Below, in pieces: positions 52,872-61,852 of a DNA stretch of 64,000 bases. The notes under the pieces are model-generated. The model had not been told where the DNA came from and made no database searches. It worked only from the letters and a program-made list of their open reading frames with translations. Source of the DNA: Wenzhouxiangella sp. (GTDB lineage: Bacteria > Pseudomonadota > Gammaproteobacteria > Xanthomonadales > Wenzhouxiangellaceae); the NCBI GenBank assembly GCA_007134485.1, contig SLKT01000010.1, positions 1-64,000 on the forward strand, given 5' to 3'. A program made the translations under genes and the position numbers. Each line of letters begins with the position of its first letter. Positions within the stretch are counted from its first letter, which is position 1.

Positions 52872-53514
52872 ACCGGAGCTGATGGATGCGCCCGAGCAGG
52901 CTCGGGCCTATGCAGAGGCCGACTTCAGCGAACCCAATCGACTGTTCGTCAATCTTTTCCGGGAGCTGGTCGAAAACACCGAGGCCGGGCAATTGATCGA
53001 CCTGGGATGCGGTCCCGGTGACATCTGCATTCGGCTGGCCAGGGTGCTGCCCGACTGGAGGCTGGTCGGACTGGATGCCGGACCGAACATGTTGTCGCTG
53101 GCTCAAACCGCGGTGAAAAACGCCGAGTTGCAATCACGCATTGATCTGGTGCTGGCCAGGCTGCCTGATGAGCTTCCTGGAAAGCGATTCGATGCCGTGA
53201 TCTCCAACAGCCTGTTGCACCACCTGCCCGAACCCATGGTGTTGTGGGAGAGTGTCCGGACACTGGCGGGTCCGGGTTGTCTGGTCCAGGTCATGGACCT
53301 GCATCGCCCGGATACTCCGAAGGAGGTCGATGCCATCGTTGATGCGCATGCGGCCGATGCACCGGAAGTCCTGCGCAATGATTTTCGCAACAGCTTGCAT
53401 GCAGCCTACACGTGCTCGGAAATTCAGGCCCAGATCGATGACGCGGGACTGTCCGGGCTGACCCTGTCACGACCCAGTGACCGCCACTGGATGCTACAGG
53501 GCAAGCTGGGCTGA
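52855..53514 (+). CDS. Class I SAM-dependent methyltransferase
   Basis: This 219-residue methyltransferase has motif I LIDLGCGPGDICIRLA, a post-I acidic residue (GLDAGPNM), FDAVISNSLLHHLPEP and a late substrate part. The target is not recognisable. It overlaps lptM by 17 bases and ends seven bases before dapF, so it belongs to this operon. ATG 52852 is equally possible. Confidence 0.87.
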   Translation: MKRTPEPELMDAPEQARAYAEADFSEPNRLFVNLFRELVENTEAGQLIDLGCGPGDICIRLARVLPDWRLVGLDAGPNMLSLAQTAVKNAELQSRIDLVLARLPDELPGKRFDAVISNSLLHHLPEPMVLWESVRTLAGPGCLVQVMDLHRPDTPKEVDAIVDAHAADAPEVLRNDFRNSLHAAYTCSEIQAQIDDAGLSGLTLSRPSDRHWMLQGKLG

Positions 53515-53521
53515 GTGTTCG

Positions 53522-54370
53522 ATGCCGAAATCCCGCATCCGGTTTTCCAAGCTCGAAGCCCTCGGCAACGACTTCATGCTGGTCGATGCCCGCAACCAGA
53601 ATTTCGAACCATCCGCAGGGCAGGTTCGCAGTCTGGCCGATCGACGCCTGGGCATCGGCTTTGATCAACTCCTGATTCTGGCTTCACCGAGCCCCGGGAC
53701 GGATTGTCTGTGCGCGGTGCGCATATTCAATAGTGATGGCAGCCCCGCCGAGCAATGTGGCAACGGCATGCGCGCCATTGCCCTGTGGCTGCATCGAGCA
53801 GGTGAGCTGTCCTCGAGCGCGCGCCTGGACACCGCCGGTGGAGCCATCGGTGTGCATCTTGAAACCAGCGATCGCATCACCGCGACCCTGGGCGTGCCTG
53901 ACTTCACACCCTCGGCGTGGGGCTGCTCAGCCGGCAGGCGCGAGTGGACCGAAATCCAGGATCACCAGACCATCGCGCTGCACGGGGTCTCGATGGGAAA
54001 CCCGCACCTGGTCATTCCCTGGCACGCGCGACCCGATCCGCAAACGCTTGAAAAGCTCGCGGCTCGCTTTGGCGCCCACCCGGACCTGGCCGATGGCGCA
54101 AACATCAGCCTGGCTCAACCCGTGGACCGTCGTCACGTCGAACTGGCGGTATTCGAAAGAGGCGCCGGCCCGACTCCGGCCTGTGGGAGCGCCGCCTGCG
54201 CCTCGGCCGCGGTGCTGATATCGAATGACCTGGTCGATTCGCCGGTGACCATCAGGCAGCCCGGAGGCGAGCTTGTGATACATTGGCCTGGAGGAGACCA
54301 GCCGGTCGAGATGACCGGACCGGCCCGCCTGGTATTCGATGGCGCCATGGAATTCGAATCGGAAAACTAG
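53522..54370 (+). CDS. dapF: Diaminopimelate epimerase
   Basis: DapF converts LL- to meso-diaminopimelate for lysine and peptidoglycan. The 282-residue protein has KLEALGNDFMLVD and the two catalytic Cys in AEQCGNGMRA and TPACGSAACAS. It also has GVSMGNPHLV and the usual length (about 275). The start at MPKSRIRFSK removes a spurious upstream extension. The next gene starts two bases after its stop. Confidence 0.96.
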   Translation: MPKSRIRFSKLEALGNDFMLVDARNQNFEPSAGQVRSLADRRLGIGFDQLLILASPSPGTDCLCAVRIFNSDGSPAEQCGNGMRAIALWLHRAGELSSSARLDTAGGAIGVHLETSDRITATLGVPDFTPSAWGCSAGRREWTEIQDHQTIALHGVSMGNPHLVIPWHARPDPQTLEKLAARFGAHPDLADGANISLAQPVDRRHVELAVFERGAGPTPACGSAACASAAVLISNDLVDSPVTIRQPGGELVIHWPGGDQPVEMTGPARLVFDGAMEFESEN

Positions 54371-54372
54371 TC

Positions 54373-55038
54373 ATGACCAACCCCAAGGAAGTCGCACAGT
54401 GGCTGAAGTCCAATCCGGACTTTCTTGTCGACCACCCCGAATTGCTCGACACAATCAATCTGCCGCATCAGGCTGGCGCACCCTCTTTGCTCGAGCGCCA
54501 GGTCCAACGCCTGCGCAGCGAGAATCGCCGACTCGAGGCCCGACTGAAGACCCTGGCCGGCATCGCCGGTGAGAACGAGCGTTTGATGCAACGCCTGCAT
54601 CAACTCACCCTGGAGGTCATGACCACCGACTCCACGTCGGCATTCATCGAGCGACTGTTCGGCAAACTGGCCGATGACTTCAGGGCTGACCGGGTCCGCC
54701 TGCACCTGATCCGGCACCACCCGGAACTGGAATCATGCGAAATGGTCGCCACCTTGCCCGAACAACGGCCCGACTGGCTGGAGAAACTGCTCGACAAGGG
54801 GGATACGGTGTGTGGACGCTTGACGTCCGGTAAACGCCAGTTGCTGTTCGGAGAGCAGGCCGGCCCGATCGGATCGGCCGCCCTGGTACCCATTGCCGGT
54901 ACCGGCATCCTGGCGATCGGGGCAGAATCGGTCGAGCGCTTTCATCCCGGAATGGGCACCTTGTTTCTGGAGTTGCTGGGCACGACCATCCGCTACCGGC
55001 TGGATCGATCCGGAGCCGAACATCGCAAGCGCGCCTGA
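54373..55038 (+). CDS. DUF484 family protein
   Basis: This 221-residue protein of the DUF484 family starts TNPKEVAQWLKSNPDFLVDH. It has a short coiled coil (ERQVQRLRSENRRLEARL) and a GAF-like domain (about 90-215). It is conserved between dapF and xerC; its function is not established. Confidence 0.92.
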   Translation: MTNPKEVAQWLKSNPDFLVDHPELLDTINLPHQAGAPSLLERQVQRLRSENRRLEARLKTLAGIAGENERLMQRLHQLTLEVMTTDSTSAFIERLFGKLADDFRADRVRLHLIRHHPELESCEMVATLPEQRPDWLEKLLDKGDTVCGRLTSGKRQLLFGEQAGPIGSAALVPIAGTGILAIGAESVERFHPGMGTLFLELLGTTIRYRLDRSGAEHRKRA

Positions 55039-55057
55039 CAAGGATTGCCCGAATCCA

Positions 55058-56032
55058 CTGACCGAATCGATCGCGGCCTTTCTCGTCCATATCTCGGATG
55101 AAGCCGGGCTGTCCGCGGCCACCCTGGATGCCTACCGACGTGACCTTGGACGTTTCGATCAGTGGTGCGCTCGGCGCGAACTGACCCACGCCAATGATAT
55201 TGCCGAGACTGATGTGCGCGCCTTTGCAGCCGCCGAGCACCGCCGCGGGCTGAACCCGCGCAGCGTGCAGCGTCGACTGTCGGCATTGCGACGCTTTTTC
55301 CGCTATCTGCGCCGAGAAGGTGTCATGACCCACGACCCCGGCCAGGGCGTCCGCGCCCCGAAAGTCAGACGTCGCTTACCGAGACCCCTGGATGTCGACC
55401 AGGTTCTGGCACTGCTGAACATTCCGGTCGAGAACGATCTGGCCACTCGTGACCGGGCCATGCTGGAATTGTTCTACGCTTCAGGGTTGCGGGTCAGTGA
55501 ACTGGCTGAACTGACCTGGAACCGACTGGACCCGAAAGAGGGGCTGGTGCGGGTTGTCGGCAAGGGCAATCGCGAGCGACTGGTGCCGGTCGGACGCCAT
55601 GCCTTGAGCGCGCTGCAAGCATGGCGCGCCATCCATCACAGCATCACGGGGGCTGACCAGGCAAAGATCTTCACCAGCCTCAAGGGCCGGCCACTGACGG
55701 TCCGGGCCATCCAGAAGCGAGTCGCCTACTGGTCTGACCGCCAGGGGCTGGATCAGCGCGTCCACCCCCATCAGATCAGGCATTCGTTTGCCTCGCATAT
55801 CCTTGAGTCTTCCGGCGATTTGCGTGCGGTCCAGGAACTGCTGGGCCACGCCAACCTGTCAACCACCCAGATCTACACCCACCTGGACTTTCAGCATCTG
55901 GCCCGGGTGTATGACGAGACGCATCCGCGGGCCCGGTCGCGGGGCGACCGGGCGGGGAGACGGGAGACGGGAGACGGGAGACGGGAGACGGGAGACGGGA
56001 GACGGGAGACGGGAGACGGGAGACGGAAGTAG
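55058..56032 (+). CDS. xerC: Tyrosine recombinase XerC with repeat-derived C-terminal tail
   Basis: XerC resolves chromosome dimers at dif together with XerD. The core-binding domain (LTESIAAFLVHISDEAGLSA) and catalytic domain show Arg (ASGLRVSELAEL), Lys (GKGNRERLVPVG), HQIRHSFASHIL, LGHANLSTTQ and Tyr in IYTHLDFQHL. After the natural end (DETHPRA), about 28 extra residues with the seven-residue period RRETGDG are encoded by the GGGAGAC array at 55955-56024. The start is unclear: no ATG, GTG or TTG lies in frame between the DUF484 stop and the domain. CTG at 55058 gives the family length; the only earlier standard candidates run inside DUF484 (TTG 54893). Confidence 0.88.
   Translation: MTESIAAFLVHISDEAGLSAATLDAYRRDLGRFDQWCARRELTHANDIAETDVRAFAAAEHRRGLNPRSVQRRLSALRRFFRYLRREGVMTHDPGQGVRAPKVRRRLPRPLDVDQVLALLNIPVENDLATRDRAMLELFYASGLRVSELAELTWNRLDPKEGLVRVVGKGNRERLVPVGRHALSALQAWRAIHHSITGADQAKIFTSLKGRPLTVRAIQKRVAYWSDRQGLDQRVHPHQIRHSFASHILESSGDLRAVQELLGHANLSTTQIYTHLDFQHLARVYDETHPRARSRGDRAGRRETGDGRRETGDGRRETGDGRRK
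55955..56024 (+). repeat. Ten perfect tandem copies of GGGAGAC
   Basis: Seventy bases are ten exact copies of GGGAGAC. They are translated as the tail of XerC because seven-base units repeat in frame every 21 bases. The array is the longest of its family in the window. Confidence 0.9.
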
Positions 56033-56034
56033 AC

Positions 56035-56069
56035 TGACCCCTGACCCCTGACCCCTGACCCCTGACCCC
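56035..56069 (+). repeat. Five perfect tandem copies of TGACCCC
   Basis: Thirty-five bases directly after the xerC stop are five exact TGACCCC copies. The unit is a different heptamer from the adjacent GGGAGAC array; a T-run follows. Confidence 0.85.
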
Positions 56070-56128
56070 TTTTCCCACCCCCCTATCGTCCCCATCTACT
56101 CGGTTCACCTTCAAGCACGGTCAACCCA

Positions 56129-56671
56129 ATGCAACAGTATCGTGGCACAACGATCGTTTCGGTGCGCCGGGGCAATCAGGTCGTCATTGCCGGGGACGGC
56201 CAGGTCACCCTGGGTAACACGGTCATGAAGGCCAATGCACGCAAGGTGCGCCGCCTTTACAAGAACCAGGTCATCGCCGGGTTTGCCGGCGCCACGGCCG
56301 ATGCATTCACGTTGTTCGAGCGCTTCGAGAGCAAGCTCGAAATGCATTCGGGACACCTGACCCGTGCCGCGGTGGAACTGGCCAAGGACTGGCGAACCGA
56401 TCGCCTGCTGCGCCGCCTCGAGGCCCTGCTTGCGGTGGCCGACCGCGACGCCTCGCTGATCATCTCCGGCAACGGCGATGTCATCGAGCCCGAAGAAGGC
56501 CTGATCGCGATCGGCTCGGGTGGACCGTTTGCCCAGTCAGCGGCACGCGCCCTGCTGCGACACAGCGAACTGGATGCCGAGGCAATCTGCCGTGAAGCCC
56601 TGAGCATTGCCGGCGAAATCTGCATCTACACCAATCACAACTTCACCATCGAATCACTGGAAACGAGCTGA
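56129..56671 (+). CDS. hslV: HslV protease subunit
   Basis: HslV is the peptidase of the HslUV ATP-dependent protease. The 180-residue protein has the catalytic Thr7 in [14 protein letters not shown], which must be exposed by removal of six residues. [20 protein letters not shown] and the rest match the family. It is followed by hslU with seven bases between. Confidence 0.97.
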   Translation: MQQYRGTTIVSVRRGNQVVIAGDGQVTLGNTVMKANARKVRRLYKNQVIAGFAGATADAFTLFERFESKLEMHSGHLTRAAVELAKDWRTDRLLRRLEALLAVADRDASLIISGNGDVIEPEEGLIAIGSGGPFAQSAARALLRHSELDAEAICREALSIAGEICIYTNHNFTIESLETS

Positions 56672-56678
56672 GAACCTC

Positions 56679-58019
56679 ATGTCGCAGATGACCCCACGTG
56701 AAATCGTCCAGGAACTGGACAGGCACATCATTGGTCAGTCGGCCGCCAAGCGCGCCGTGGCCATTGCCTTGAGAAACCGCTGGCGGCGAATGCAGGTTGA
56801 TGAAAAGCTGCAACCCGAGATCACGCCTAAGAACATTCTGATGATCGGTCCCACCGGAGTCGGCAAGACCGAGATTGCCCGTCGCCTGGCGGCCCTGGCG
56901 CGCGCGCCGTTCGTCAAGGTCGAGGCGACCAAGTTCACCGAGGTTGGATACGTGGGCAAGGATGTCGAGTCCATCGTTCGCGACCTGGTCGAAACCGCCG
57001 TGAAAATGGTTCGCGAAGAGGCCATGAGCAAGGTGCGCTCACGGGCCGAGGATGCGGCCATCGAACGGGTCGTGGAAATCATGTTGCCGCGCCGCCAGTC
57101 ATCCGGTTTTGCCAATGCACCCGAAGAGCCGGACGATTCTCAATCGGAAACCCGTCGCAAGATTTTCGACAAGCTGGTCAATGGCGACTTCAACGATCGC
57201 GAAATCGAGATCGACATCAGCATGAATGTCGGGGTCGAGATCATGGCCCCACCGGGCATGGAGGAAATGACTAACCAGCTTCAGCAGATGTTTTCCAACA
57301 TGTCCGGCGGAAAAAAACAAAAGCGCAAGATGAAGGTCAAGGACGCCATCCCGGTGCTGATCGAGGAAGAGGCCGCGCGCATGATCAACGACGAGGAGGT
57401 CAAGCAGCAGGCCCTCAAGCGAGCCGAGGAAAGCGGAATCGTGTTCATCGATGAAATCGACAAGGTCGCTCGTCGCTCGGACTCGGGCTCGGCCGGCGAG
57501 GTGTCGCGCGAAGGAGTACAACGAGACCTGCTGCCACTGGTCGAAGGATGCACGGTCAACACGCGTTACGGTCCGATCAATACCGACCACGTGCTGTTCA
57601 TCGCCTCCGGGGCGTTTCATGTCTCCAAGCCGTCCGACCTGGTGCCCGAGCTTCAGGGCCGGTTGCCGATTCGCGTCGAGCTTCGCGCCCTTTCAGTCGA
57701 GGACTTCAAACGCATCCTGACCGAGCCGGACGCCTCCCTGACCGAACAGTATCGGGCGTTGCTGGAAACCGAGGGTATTGATCTGAGCTTCAGCGATGAT
57801 GCAATCACCCGTCTGGCCGAAATCGCCTTCGCCGTCAATGAGTCAACCGAAAACATCGGGGCGCGACGGCTGCATACCGTGATGGAGCACCTGCTCGAGG
57901 AGATATCCTATGCGGCTCCGGATCGCTCCGGGGAACAACTGTCGGTCGATGCCGAATATGTCGATCGCCACCTGAAGGAATTGTCGGACAACGAGGACCT
58001 GAGCCGATTCATACTGTAG
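56679..58019 (+). CDS. hslU: HslU ATPase subunit
   Basis: HslU is the AAA+ unfoldase that feeds HslV. The 446-residue protein has Walker [13 protein letters not shown], the pore motif [14 protein letters not shown], Walker [14 protein letters not shown], arginine-finger and sensor regions and the C-terminal EDLSRFIL peptide that activates HslV. The start at [10 protein letters not shown] follows hslV closely. Confidence 0.97.
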   Translation: MSQMTPREIVQELDRHIIGQSAAKRAVAIALRNRWRRMQVDEKLQPEITPKNILMIGPTGVGKTEIARRLAALARAPFVKVEATKFTEVGYVGKDVESIVRDLVETAVKMVREEAMSKVRSRAEDAAIERVVEIMLPRRQSSGFANAPEEPDDSQSETRRKIFDKLVNGDFNDREIEIDISMNVGVEIMAPPGMEEMTNQLQQMFSNMSGGKKQKRKMKVKDAIPVLIEEEAARMINDEEVKQQALKRAEESGIVFIDEIDKVARRSDSGSAGEVSREGVQRDLLPLVEGCTVNTRYGPINTDHVLFIASGAFHVSKPSDLVPELQGRLPIRVELRALSVEDFKRILTEPDASLTEQYRALLETEGIDLSFSDDAITRLAEIAFAVNESTENIGARRLHTVMEHLLEEISYAAPDRSGEQLSVDAEYVDRHLKELSDNEDLSRFIL

Positions 58020-58099
58020 GGTCGTTCATGCGAATCGGATAAACTTCCGGACACCTCGGCAGTCTTAACCCGTCACTACTGGTCGATCAACACGAACTG

Positions 58100-58924
58100 A
58101 TGTCCGAAATCCTTGCCAGCAGCCCGTCGATTACCCTGAAAAACGTCAGCATATCGCTGGGCGGGCGGATGGTGCTCGATGACTTCAGCCTGGAGATCCC
58201 TGCCGGCCAGGTGACCGCAGTGCTTGGCCCCAGTGGCGCGGGCAAGACCACCGTAATGCGCCTGATCACCGGCCAGCTCAAACCGGATTCGGGCGAGGTG
58301 TGGATCGATTCCGAACGTGTCGATCAAATGAGCGCTCGTCAATTGAATCGCTTGCGTCGAAACCTGGGCGTGTTGCTGCAGAATGGTGCCCTATTCACCG
58401 ACCTGACCTGTTTCGACAATGTTGCACTGCCGATTCGCGAACACACCGCCTTGCCCGAGCCCCTGATTCGTCGACTGGTGTTACTCAAGCTGCAGACCGT
58501 GGGGCTTCGCGGGGCGGCCGATCTGTACCCGCGTGAATTGTCCGGCGGCATGAATCGACGCATTGCCATGGCCCGGGCCATGGCGCTGGATCCGGCCATC
58601 ATGTTTTACGACGAGCCCTTTGCCGGACTGGATCCGATTTCCCTTGGTGTTGCCCGCCGCCTGATTCGCGATATCAACCAGGCCTTGCGAACAACCAGCG
58701 TTGTCATTACCCACGATGTCGGCGAAGTGGCGCATTTTGCCGATTACTGCTGCATCATTTCCGACGGCCGTGCGGTCGCCGAAGGCACCCCGGATTCCCT
58801 GTCCGACTCCAGCAATGAACTGGTTCGCCAGTTCGTCAATGGTCTGCCGGACGGCCCGGTCGCCTTTCATTACCCGGCCCGTGAACTGGCCGACGAGCTG
58901 CTCGAACAGGACTTGAGCCGATGA
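58100..58924 (+). CDS. mlaF: Phospholipid transport ATP-binding protein MlaF
   Basis: MlaF is the ATPase of the MlaFEDB complex, which moves phospholipids between outer and inner membranes. The 274-residue protein has Walker A GPSGAGKTT (about 44-52), the signature LSGGMNRRIAMARA, Walker B IMFYDEPFAGLDP and the switch His in THDVGE. It overlaps mlaE by four bases and opens a complete mla operon. Confidence 0.96.
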   Translation: MSEILASSPSITLKNVSISLGGRMVLDDFSLEIPAGQVTAVLGPSGAGKTTVMRLITGQLKPDSGEVWIDSERVDQMSARQLNRLRRNLGVLLQNGALFTDLTCFDNVALPIREHTALPEPLIRRLVLLKLQTVGLRGAADLYPRELSGGMNRRIAMARAMALDPAIMFYDEPFAGLDPISLGVARRLIRDINQALRTTSVVITHDVGEVAHFADYCCIISDGRAVAEGTPDSLSDSSNELVRQFVNGLPDGPVAFHYPARELADELLEQDLSR

Positions 58925-59691
58925 GTGCTACCTCATCACCACCCGGTCGCCTGCTCAACCCGCTTCGACAACTCGGGCGTGCCGGATTGTTCCTGCTGAC
59001 CGCATTTTCGCGCATGCGCCTGACCCGTTTCCAGGCGGCCGAAACGCTGCGCCAGATCTACTTTTCCGGTGTTCGGTCGCTGGTCATCATTGTCACCGGC
59101 GGGTTCTTCGTCGGCCTGGTACTGACCTTGCAGACTTACGATACATTGTCTCGATTCGGGGCCGCGGAAGCCGTCAGCACCGTGCTGGCCCTGTCGCTGT
59201 TTCGGGAACTGGGCCCGGTGCTGACCACATTGCTGTTTGCCGGACGGGCCGGAACCTCGATCACTGCCGAGATCGGCCTGATGCGCGCCACCGAACAGCT
59301 CGATGCCCTGGATCTTATGGCCATCGATCCCATGGAACGGATTGTTCAGCCACGCCTGCTGGCCGGAATCGTGGCCGTCCCGGCGCTGGTGCTGATCTTC
59401 AATGTCTGCGCCATTCTCGGCGGCGTGGTATTTGCGGTGTTCATGATGGGCTCGGATCCCATCACGTTCTGGTCCAACATGCAGGCTACTGTCGAGTTGT
59501 GGCGTGACTTCGGACATGGCATGCTCAAGGCCGTGGCGTTCGGGTTCCTGGCCTCCTGGCTGGCAGTGTACTTCGGCTGGACTGCCCGTCCCACCAGTGA
59601 AGGCGTCGCCCTGGCGACGACCCAGACCGTGATCGCCACGGCCATCTCGGTCCTGATTCTTGATTTTGTACTGTCTGCCTTCATGCTCTAG
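58921..59691 (+). CDS. mlaE: Phospholipid transport permease MlaE
   Basis: MlaE is the permease of the complex. The 256-residue membrane protein has the MlaE signature ELGPVLTTLLFAGRAGTSITAEIGLM with the EQLDALDLMAIDP segment and about five membrane helices. It follows mlaF with overlap. Confidence 0.96.
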   Translation: MSATSSPPGRLLNPLRQLGRAGLFLLTAFSRMRLTRFQAAETLRQIYFSGVRSLVIIVTGGFFVGLVLTLQTYDTLSRFGAAEAVSTVLALSLFRELGPVLTTLLFAGRAGTSITAEIGLMRATEQLDALDLMAIDPMERIVQPRLLAGIVAVPALVLIFNVCAILGGVVFAVFMMGSDPITFWSNMQATVELWRDFGHGMLKAVAFGFLASWLAVYFGWTARPTSEGVALATTQTVIATAISVLILDFVLSAFML

Positions 59692-59710
59692 CGCAGGAAT
59701 CAATGCAACC

Positions 59711-60172
59711 ATGAAATCTTCTCACCAGATCGAACTGACCGCTGGAATTTTCCTTCTACTGGCCATCGGCGCCCTCATCTTCCTGGCCGTCCAGGCTACT
59801 GACCGAGGCGTGGTCGCCGGCGGCGGCTACCAGGTCACGGCGTACTTTTCCAATATCGGCGGTCTCAAGCCCAAGGCACGTGTCAGCATGGGTGGGGTCT
59901 CCATCGGCATGGTCGAGAGCATCAGCCTGGATCCCGATACCCTGGAAGCGCGCGTCGTGATGCGAATTTCCGATCAGTACGACGATCTTCCCGAAGACAG
60001 CTCGGCATCGATCTTTACCGCCGGCATACTCGGCGACCAGTTTATCGGCCTTGAACCCGGAGGATCGCCGGAACCCTTGCGCGATGGCGACCGGATTCTG
60101 CTGACCAACTCCGCCCTGCAGCTTGAACAACTGATCACCCGCTACATGTTTGATAGCGAAGGAGATGACTGA
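59711..60172 (+). CDS. mlaD: Phospholipid-binding MCE protein MlaD
   Basis: MlaD is a periplasmic MCE-domain ring anchored by one N-terminal helix (TAGIFLLLAIGALIFLAVQA). The 153-residue protein has the MCE core YQVTAYFSNIGGLKPKARVSMGGV and SASIFTAGILGDQFIGLEPG. The stop meets the mlaC start. Confidence 0.96.
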   Translation: MKSSHQIELTAGIFLLLAIGALIFLAVQATDRGVVAGGGYQVTAYFSNIGGLKPKARVSMGGVSIGMVESISLDPDTLEARVVMRISDQYDDLPEDSSASIFTAGILGDQFIGLEPGGSPEPLRDGDRILLTNSALQLEQLITRYMFDSEGDD

Positions 60173-60811
60173 ATGTCGTTACGCTTGCTTTTGATTCCCC
60201 TGTTACTGGTGCTCACCGTGCCGGCGCTGGCCGACAGCGATCCGGTTGAACTGGTGCGCGCCACCACGACCGAGTTGTTCGAACTGGTCGAGGCCAACCG
60301 CGAGCAATACGAGGAAGACCCGCAACTGCTGCGCGATGAACTGGCCGAAATATTGAAGCCGCGATCGGACCTCATTCACTCGGCCCGACTGGTGCTGGGC
60401 CGCCATGGCCGTGGCCTTGAACGCGAGAAAGTCGAGGCTTTTGCCGAAGCCCTTTCGGACATGCTGATGCGTCGCTACGCCAGCGGCTTACTGGAATTTC
60501 GCAGCCGCGAACAAGTCGAGGTCCTGCCCCTGGCCGGCGACAATACCGAACGCCAGACCCGGGTTCGAACCCGAATCATCCTGGATAACCGGCAACGGAT
60601 TCCGATCGATTACGTGCTTCGCAAGCGCGATGGTGAATGGCTGGTCTTCGATGTCATTATCGAAGGCATTTCCTATGTCACCACCTTCCGCAACCAGATT
60701 GGTGAGGAAATCCGCCACGATGGCTTCGACCGCATGCTTGAACGCCTCGAGAAGGGCGATATCGAGGTGGAAGTGGACGTCGAGATCGAGTCCGAAAACG
60801 ATGCCGGCTGA
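60173..60811 (+). CDS. mlaC: Periplasmic phospholipid carrier MlaC
   Basis: MlaC ferries phospholipids between MlaA and MlaD. The 212-residue precursor has a signal peptide ending PALA. The mature part includes ELVEANREQYEEDPQLLRDELA, LEREKVEAFAEALSDMLMRRYA and DVIIEGISYVTTFRNQIGEEI, the family pattern. GGAG precedes the ATG. It overlaps mlaB by 11 bases. Confidence 0.95.
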   Translation: MSLRLLLIPLLLVLTVPALADSDPVELVRATTTELFELVEANREQYEEDPQLLRDELAEILKPRSDLIHSARLVLGRHGRGLEREKVEAFAEALSDMLMRRYASGLLEFRSREQVEVLPLAGDNTERQTRVRTRIILDNRQRIPIDYVLRKRDGEWLVFDVIIEGISYVTTFRNQIGEEIRHDGFDRMLERLEKGDIEVEVDVEIESENDAG

Positions 60812-61106
60812 CTCATCGCCTCAGTTGCCCGAGCGATTGACCATGGCCGAGGTGCCGGAGGTCTATCGTGCCAGTCAGGCGCAGTTTGGCGAAGACAATA
60901 TTCCCGAGCGCATTGACCTGTCCGGCGTAAAGCGAAGTGACTCCAGCGCATTGGCGTTGCTGGTTGACTGGCAGGCAAGGGCCAGGGCTCGGGGTCGTCG
61001 GATCGAGTTTGCCAATCCGCCGCAAAGCCTGCTGGTGCTGGCCCGCCTCAGTGAGTCGGACCGTTTGCTTGGCTGGAACACAGCCAATGGCGAGGATCAG
61101 CAATGA
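60801..61106 (+). CDS. mlaB: STAS-domain protein MlaB
   Basis: MlaB is the small cytoplasmic STAS subunit that stabilises MlaF. The 101-residue protein has the core IDLSGVKRSDSSALALLVDWQARARARGRRI compressed at about 43-73 and PPQSLLVLARLSESDRLL. The start at MPADSSPQLPE is chosen for family length. It overlaps mlaA by four bases. Confidence 0.9.
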   Translation: MPADSSPQLPERLTMAEVPEVYRASQAQFGEDNIPERIDLSGVKRSDSSALALLVDWQARARARGRRIEFANPPQSLLVLARLSESDRLLGWNTANGEDQQ

Positions 61107-61852
61107 AACAACCCATTTCAAGAACCCTTGCCATGATCGTGCTGGTCGGCCTGATGGCCGGCTGCGCAAGCACGGCCGCCCCGCCGGAAGAACGCCACCC
61201 GGACGACCCATGGGAACCGTTCAACCGCTCGGTTCATCAATTCAACCAGGTTGCTGACCGTGCGGTGCTGCGACCTTTGGCGCTCGGCTATGACCACGTC
61301 ACGCCGGATCCGGTGCAACGTGGAATCGGCAATTTCTTTCGCAACCTGCGTTCACCGGTCATCATGGTCAACCTGTTGCTGCAAGGCCGCGGGAGCGATC
61401 TTGAAAGCGAGTTTCAACGCTTTGTCACCAATACCCTGTACGGAGTGGGCGGCGTGTTCGACGTCGCCAGCGCCGGCGGCATCGACAAACCCGAGGGCGA
61501 CTTCGGCCAGACCCTGGCAACCTGGGGATGGAGCGACAGTCGCTACCTGGTTCTGCCCTTGCTGGGTCCCTCGACCATTCGCGATAGCGTGGGTCGCGGC
61601 GTGGATACCGTCCCGGACATTGCCTGGCGACTCGCTTACCAGGAAGGCTCCTACTTTCTGGTCGGTCTGAACGTGATCCACATGCGTGCCGGCTTGCTCC
61701 CGCTGGATGCAGAAATCGCCGCCGCTTACGATGAGTACATCATGATGCGCGATGGCTGGATGCAGCGACGCAGTCACCTGATATTCGGTGAGGATGCCGA
61801 TCTGCCCGACTACGATGCCTGGCTTGAAGAAGATGACTGGGATGAGTGGTAA
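61103..61852 (+). CDS. mlaA: Outer-membrane lipoprotein MlaA (VacJ)
   Basis: MlaA removes misplaced phospholipids from the outer leaflet. The 249-residue lipoprotein has a lipobox LMAGC (Cys21), DPWEPFNRSVHQFNQVAD, GNFFRNLRSPVIMVNLLLQG, FGQTLATWGWSDSRYLVLPLLGPS in parts of the body and a very acidic tail (DYDAWLEEDDWDEW). It closes the mla operon. Its 3' 43 bases overlap the convergent GGDEF-EAL gene. Confidence 0.95.
   Translation: MKQPISRTLAMIVLVGLMAGCASTAAPPEERHPDDPWEPFNRSVHQFNQVADRAVLRPLALGYDHVTPDPVQRGIGNFFRNLRSPVIMVNLLLQGRGSDLESEFQRFVTNTLYGVGGVFDVASAGGIDKPEGDFGQTLATWGWSDSRYLVLPLLGPSTIRDSVGRGVDTVPDIAWRLAYQEGSYFLVGLNVIHMRAGLLPLDAEIAAAYDEYIMMRDGWMQRRSHLIFGEDADLPDYDAWLEEDDWDEW

Noticed and set aside
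55078-56000. XerC as an integrase of a mobile island
   Set aside because: Gene order dapF-DUF484-xerC and motifs identify the housekeeping recombinase. No att sites or phage genes are seen.
55955-56069. Possible CRISPR array
   Set aside because: The repeats are 7 bp, contiguous and without spacers, and no cas genes are present. They are simple tandem repeats.
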